Of a stretch of 64,000 nt of DNA, positions 58,488 through 64,000 are shown piece by piece. Below the pieces are notes generated by a model. That model did no database searches, was not told where the DNA came from, and saw only the letters and a list, made by a program, of their open reading frames with translations. The first letter of the stretch is position 1. Each line of letters starts with the position of its first letter. Origin of the DNA: Corbicula japonica. Lineage: Eukaryota > Mollusca > Bivalvia > Venerida > Cyrenidae. The DNA lies in assembly GCA_038501625.1 (NCBI GenBank), contig JAZAYU010000173.1, positions 434,001 through 498,000 on the forward strand, read 5' to 3'. The translations under genes were made by a program, and so were the position numbers.

Positions 58488-61400
58488 GGATATTGTTTTG
58501 GCGTTGTCCGTCCGTCACGGTGTCACGGTGTCACGTCGTCACGTCGTCATGTCGTCACGTCGTCACGCTGTCCGTCCGAATTTCGTTTCCGCGCTATTTC
58601 TCCGCAACCACTGGATGGATTTAAACGAAACTTGGTGGCAACCATCAGTACCAAGAGGAGATGCGCATATCGTCGTCTTGTTCCGGTCAGACCATTTAAC
58701 ACAGAGTTATGGCCCTTTGATAACCTATGCATTATGTATATAGAGCAGTATTCGTTTCCGCGCTATTTCTCTGCAACTACTGTATCGATTTCAATGAAAC
58801 TTGGTGGGAACCATCAGTACCAAGAGGAGATGCGCATATCGTCGTCTTGTTCCGGTCAGACCATTTAACACAGAGTTATGGCCCTTTGATAAACTATGCA
58901 TTATGTATATAGAGCAGTGTTTGTTTCCGCGCTATTTCTCTGCAACTACCGTATGGATTTCAATGAAACTTGCTGAAAACCATCTTTTCCAAGAGGAGAT
59001 GCGCATATCGTCGTCTTGTTGACATCAGACTATTTAACACAGGGTTATTGCCCTTTGATAACTTATGCATTATGCATATAGTGCAGTATTCATTTCCGTG
59101 CCATTTCTCTGCAACTACCAGATGGATTTCAATGAATCTTTCTGAGAACCATCAATACCGAGAGGAGATGCGCATGTTGTCGTCTTGTTCCGGTCAGACT
59201 GTTGAACACAGAGTTACGGCCCTTTGATAACTTATGCATTATGCATATAGAGCAGTATTCATTTCCTTGCTATTTCTCTGCAACTACTGAATGTATTTCA
59301 ATGAAACTTTCTGAAAACCGTCAATACCAAGAAGAGATGCGCATGTCATCGTCTTGTTCCAGTCAGACTGTTTAACACAGAGTTATTGCCCTTTGATAAC
59401 TTATGTTTTATGCATATAGAGTAGTATTCATTTCTGCGCTATTTCTCTGCAACTACTGGATGGATTTCAATAAATCTTTCTGAGAACCATCAATACCAAG
59501 AGGAGATGCGCATATCATCGTCTTGTTCTGGTCAGACCGTTAAACACAGAGTTACGGCTCTTTGATAACTTATGCATTATGCATATAGAGCAGTATTCAT
59601 TTCCCAGCTATTTCTCTGCAACTACTGAATGGAATTCAATGAAACTTTCTTGAAACCATCAATACCAAGAAGAGCTGCACATATCATTGTCTTGTTCCGG
59701 TCAGACTGTTTATCACAGAGTTATGGCTCTTTGATAACTTATGCATTATGCATATAGAGCAGTATTTGTTTCCGTGCAACTTTTGGATGGATTTCAATTA
59801 AACACTTTCTGGAAACCATCTATACCAAGAGGAAATGCGCATATCACCCTCTTGTTCCCGTCAGACTATTTAACACAGGGTTATGGCCCTTTGATAACTA
59901 ATGCATTATGCATATTATAGAGCAGTATTCATTTCCCCTATTTCTCTGCAACTACTGGATGGATTTCAATTAATCTTTCTGAGAACCATAACAGATGTGT
60001 ATATTGTTATCTTGTTCCAGTTGGACTGTAACACAGAGTTATTGCCCTTTGATAACTTATGTATGATGCATATAGAGAAGTATTTGTTTCCGCTCTATTT
60101 CTTTGCAAGTTCTTGATGGATTGAAATGAAACTTTCTGGGAAACATCAATACTGAGATGAGATGCACATTAATTGTCATGGATATTGTTTTGGCGTTGTC
60201 CGTCCGTCACGGTGTCACGGTGTCACGTCGTCACGTCGTCATGTCGTCACGTCGTCACGCTGTCCGTCCGAATTTCGTTTCCGCGCTATTTCTCCGCAAC
60301 CACTGGATGGATTTAAACGAAACTTGGTGGCAACCATCAGTACCAAGAGGAGATGCGCATATCGTCGTCTTGTTCCGGTCAGACCATTTAACACAGAGTT
60401 ATGGCCCTTTGATAACCTATGCATTATGTATATAGAGCAGTATTCGTTTCCGCGCTATTTCTCTGCAACTACTGTATCGATTTCAATGAAACTTGGTGGG
60501 AACCATCAGTACCAAGAGGAGATGCGCATATCGTCGTCTTGTTCCGGTCAGACCATTTAACACAGAGTTATGGCCCTTTGATAAACTATGCATTATGTAT
60601 ATAGAGCAGTGTTTGTTTCCGCGCTATTTCTCTGCAACTACCGTATGGATTTCAATGAAACTTGCTGAAAACCATCTTTACCAAGAGGAGATGCGCATAT
60701 CGTCGTCTTGTTGACATCAGACTATTTAACACAGGGTTATTGCCCTTTGATAACTTATGCATTATGCATATAGTGCAGTATTCATTTCCGTGCCATTTCT
60801 CTGCAACTACCAGATGGATTTCAATGAATCTTTCTGAGAACCATCAATACCGAGAGGAGATGCGCATGTTGTCGTCTTGTTCCGGTCAGACTGTTGAACA
60901 CAGAGTTACGGCCCTTTGATAACTTATGCATTATGCATATAGAGCAGTATTCATTTCCTTGCTATTTCTCTGCAACTACTGAATGTATTTCAATGAAACT
61001 TTCTGAAAACCGTCAATACCAAGAAGAGATGCGCATGTCATCGTCTTGTTCCAGTCAGACTGTTTAACACAGAGTTATTGCCCTTTGATAACTTATGTTT
61101 TATGCATATAGAGTAGTATTCATTTCTGCGCTATTTCTCTGCAACTACTGGATGGATTTCAATAAATCTTTCTGAGAACCATCAATACCAAGAGGAGATG
61201 CGCATATCATCGTCTTGTTCTGGTCAGACCGTTAAACACAGAGTTACGGCTCTTTGATAACTTATGCATTATGCATATAGAGCAGTATTCATTTCCCAGC
61301 TATTTCTCTGCAACTACTGAATGGAATTCAATGAAACTTTCTTGAAACCATCAATACCAAGAAGAGCTGCACATATCATTGTCTTGTTCCGGTCAGACTG

Positions 61401-61871
61401 TTTATCACAGAGTTATGGCTCTTTGATAACTTATGCATTATGCATATAGAGCAGTATTTGTTTCCGTGCAACTTTTGGATGGATTTCAATTAAACACTTT
61501 CTGGAAACCATCTATACCAAGAGGAAATGCGCATATCACCCTCTTGTTCCCGTCAGACTATTTAACACAGGGTTATGGCCCTTTGATAACTAATGCATTA
61601 TGCATATTATAGAGCAGTATTCATTTCCCCTATTTCTCTGCAACTACTGGATGGATTTCAATTAATCTTTCTGAGAACCATAACAGATGTGTATATTGTT
61701 ATCTTGTTCCAGTTGGACTGTAACACAGAGTTATTGCCCTTTGATAACTTATGTATGATGCATATAGAGAAGTATTTGTTTCCGCTCTATTTCTTTGCAA
61801 GTTCTTGATGGATTGAAATGAAACTTTCTGGGAAACATCAATACTGAGATGAGATGCACATTTTGTCATCT
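58488..61871. repeat. 1,692-bp tandem duplication, nearly identical copies
   Basis: 58488-60179 and 60180-61871 are the same sequence shifted by 1,692 bases, including the GTCACG run. The only substitution I noticed by eye is CATCTTTTCC against CATCTTTACC (about 58982 and 60674). The second copy begins abruptly at GGATATTGTTTTGGCG, inside the original left-end module. Confidence 0.92.
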
Positions 61872-62414
61872 TGTTCCGGTCAGACTTTTTAACACAGAGT
61901 TATTGCCCTCTGATAACTAATGTATTATGCATATAGAGCAGAATTTGTTTCCGCACTATTTCTCTGCAACTACTGGGTGGATTTTAATGAAACTTTCTGG
62001 GAACCATCAATACAAAAAGGAGACGCGCATATTGTCATCTTGTTTCAGTCACATAACTTATGTATGATGCATATAGAGAAGTATTTGTTTCTGCTCTATT
62101 TCTTTGCAAGTTCTTGATGGATTGAAATGAAACTTTCTGGGAAACATCAATACTGAGATGAGATGCACATTTTGTCATCTTGTTCCGGTCAGACTATTTA
62201 ACACAGAGTTATTGCCCTTTGATAACTAATGTATTATGCATATAGAGCAGAATTTGTTTCCGCACTATTTTTCTGCAACTACTGGGTGGATTTTAATGAA
62301 ACTTTCTGGGAACCATCAATACAAAAAGGAGACGCGCATATTGTCATCTTGTTTCAGTCAGATCCTTTAACACAGAGTTATGGCCCTTTGATAAATTATG
62401 CATTTTGCATGTAG
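61791..62414. repeat. 309-bp tandem duplication within the element
   Basis: TCTTTGCAAGTTCTTGATGG and the following units recur 309 bases later (61791 and 62100; 61922 and 62231), less identical than the 1,692-bp pair and with a small deletion (near 62050) in one copy. Confidence 0.8.
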
Positions 62415-62812
62415 AGCAGTATTTATTTCCTTGCTATTTCTCGGCAGGAATCTATGGAAACCATCAATACCAAGACAAGATGCCCATATTTTTGTCTTGT
62501 TCTGGTCTGACCGTTTAACACAGTTATGGCCCTTTGATAAGTTATGCACTATGCATATAGATTAGTATTCGTTTCCATGCCACTTCTATGCAACTTCTGC
62601 ATGGATTTATATTAAATAAAGCGCTATATTTTTACTACTGCATTCTTCATTTCAACACTTTGAAGACTTTTAGTCTTATTTTAATATTCTGTTTTTTTTT
62701 ATATCTGAAGTTTTTTTTCACCTTTTTTGACATCCATGATAAATATCGAAATAAAGCCCTATGTCTTCAGCTGTTATGTTAGTAACAACCAGTATTCGGC
62801 GGGGGATATAAA

Positions 62813-63814
62813 TTCAACGAATTTGCTTGTTTAAACTTTATTTTGAAAACTACTTGGAGAAACTGAAAATTTTGTTACCCCTGTTTTATAGTTTAGAATT
62901 CCTTTTGACTGCTTCTATAGAAAATTCAGAGATGTTTTCTGTTGTATTGCATTTAAGCTAGAACTAGTAAGAGATAAAATCATATTTAACGTCCCGAATG
63001 TTTGAAGTATTTCTAAAAATTCATCAATTGTACAACAGAAAAGGATCGAAAAAAGACAGAAAGGAAAGCTTTTCGGATGCATGGTAATTTAGAATGAACC
63101 CTGCTTTATATAGACGGAAAAGAGCATCATGTCTCTCTACTGAGTCTGCTTGATCTTTGCTTGATCAGACGTAAACTTTTCACGTTGTTCATGTGCCCCG
63201 CATGCATGCTGTCTCCCCTGACTCTCTTGACAAATGCTTCACAATAATATTACTAAGAATTTTATTGATACTGTTTTCCTGACATTTTCAGTCGAACATG
63301 AAATAAGTGGTAGGTAAACATTCAGTTCATTTCCCAATAATGTCACACAAAGCAGTTTGCTTCACTTCTCTAAATGCTCAACCGTTTCTAACATTTTGTT
63401 AATGCCTAACCACCAGATCCAAGGAAATCTTCAATTTACAAGTTAAAGGCTTGTTATCACCGCCACTAAAGATATATTCACTTAAAGAAAGAAATGATAT
63501 TAGTTCATAGTTCCTAGTCAGAAAATAATACAGTTCGATATTACCAGCGAAATAACTTATTTTTGCTCGGCTATTCGAAGAATTCGACGAGCTTAAGCTA
63601 CTCACTGTTTCGTCGGCAATACACGACTGGTAAAAAGTTACCTGCAACCTTACTTTGTCTTACAAACTACTATACACTGCAGCTACAGTTTTCAAATACA
63701 GTATGGTACATGAACACATTTACCAGTACCTTTGCCTAGAACCATAACGTTAACTTTTATTTGATATAATTACAGAGTTTTTTCAAGTGAAAATTTAATG
63801 TTAAAACAATCACT
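62813..63814. other. Right-end sequence, nothing recognised
   Basis: No clear exon. A possible mini-exon of the ccdc169-like gene (TTTTCAG acceptor at 63291, donor GTAGGT near 63310, phase-preserving 18 nt) is too short to trust. Confidence 0.3.
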
Positions 63815-63880
63815 TAAATAGATGAAAAGGGAACTTTGAAAGCCATCGAACACGACAAATACGAAAATATTGCAGGTCGA
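63815..63880. repeat. Second copy of a dispersed repeat segment
   Basis: ATAGATGAAAAGGGAACTTT then GAAAGCCATCGAACACGACA and AAAATATTGCAGG match 4943-5003 inside the 1.55-kb inverted-repeat element, with a few substitutions. Confidence 0.75.
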
Positions 63881-64000
63881 TTTGATTGAGCCTATTCATG
63901 GGCAGTAATGGAAATGTATATTACTGCATAACTTTTATAATACTTTAACTACATAACTACATAACTTTTATACACTCAACAATAGTTCTAATTGGTCACT

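Larger units (their letters stand above)
58461..62812. mobile_element. Large repeat element, ATCCCCCGCCGA ends, about 168-bp core units
   Basis: The left end ATCCCCCGCCGATGAAATC and right end TTCGGCGGGGGAT are inverted repeats of about 12 bases. Behind the left end is a GTCACG/TCGTCACG run (58514-58570). The body consists of about 25 units of roughly 155-169 bases, each with TTTC(C/T)..GC(T/G)ATTTCTCTGCAAC, GAAACTTTCTG..AACCATC, GAGATGCGCATATC, CTTGTTCCGGTCAGAC and ACACAGAGTTATGGCCCTTT. No conserved ORF: the apparent proteins of up to 132 codons are repeats read in frame. Similar modular repeat elements are known in bivalve genomes (for example the pearl-type), but I cannot assign a class. 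It lies in or beyond the 3' part of the ccdc169-like gene. Confidence 0.8.

Noticed and set aside
58473..61808. Families of 60-130 codon ORFs, many appearing twice
   Set aside because: They are different frames of the roughly 168-bp repeat units; their double appearance is the 1,692-bp duplication.
63399..63647. 82-codon minus-strand frame with a Ser-rich run
   Set aside because: Short, no domain, no splice borders that fit neighbouring exons.
63970..64000. Possible second Tc1/mariner-type MITE start (TACACTCAACAATAG)
   Set aside because: Resembles the 32614 TIR but only 30 bases remain before the window ends.

Overview
This window is eukaryotic genomic DNA, about 64 kb, AT-rich and full of repeats. 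Short exons with GT/AG junctions, the spliced gene families (fasciclin-domain secreted proteins, a B-box/propeller TRIM-like gene, a coiled-coil gene resembling vertebrate CCDC169) and the dispersed fold-back repeats together suggest a bivalve mollusc, probably a heterodont. The phylum is an inference from repeat style and gene families; nothing here is a species marker.

Layout. (1) 1-11.3 kb, minus strand: two paralogous fasciclin (FAS1) genes. Gene A is cut by the left edge; gene B (7026-11332) is complete with six exons and a 302-residue product. A 1.55-kb inverted-repeat element and a 251-bp tandem duplication lie between or beside them. (2) 14-17.3 kb, minus: a TRIM-like B-box/coiled-coil/propeller gene broken by four in-frame stops and a frameshift, hence a pseudogene. 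(3) 17.4-19 kb, plus: remnants of two retroelements. (4) 19-26.5 kb: no recognisable gene; a long inverted repeat about 6.4 kb apart frames a 160-bp-unit repeat, a 1.25-kb TIR element and a small MITE. (5) 26.85-31.68 kb: a 27-bp minisatellite of roughly 175 copies. Because 27 is divisible by three and three frames lack stops, it produces long spurious ORFs. (6) 35.15-39.39 kb, plus: FAS1 gene C, complete, six exons, also 302 residues, with a relic of its own last exon in intron 1 and a 23/24-bp minisatellite in intron 2. (7) 41.1-45.4 kb, plus: a decayed non-LTR retrotransposon (SGNH-esterase/zinc-knuckle ORF1; endonuclease/reverse-transcriptase ORF2; ATT-repeat tail). (8) 45.4-47.2 kb and 48.1-49.5 kb: two non-autonomous hAT-like elements with perfect 8-bp target-site duplications. 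(9) 47.36 kb to at least 57.6 kb, plus: the 5' part of a ccdc169-like gene whose introns hold fold-back elements, a 116-bp palindrome and minisatellites. (10) 58.46-62.81 kb: a large repeat element of about 168-bp units containing a 1,692-bp near-identical tandem duplication and a 309-bp one.

Genes A, B and C share intron phases 1-0-1-1-1 (A as far as visible) and two exon lengths exactly (102 and 111 nt), so they are one duplicated family. B and C are divergent, with the pseudogene, retroelement debris and minisatellite between their 5' ends. No operon-like or mobile-defence system is present; the most unusual content is repeat architecture and exon-level duplication in the FAS1 cluster.
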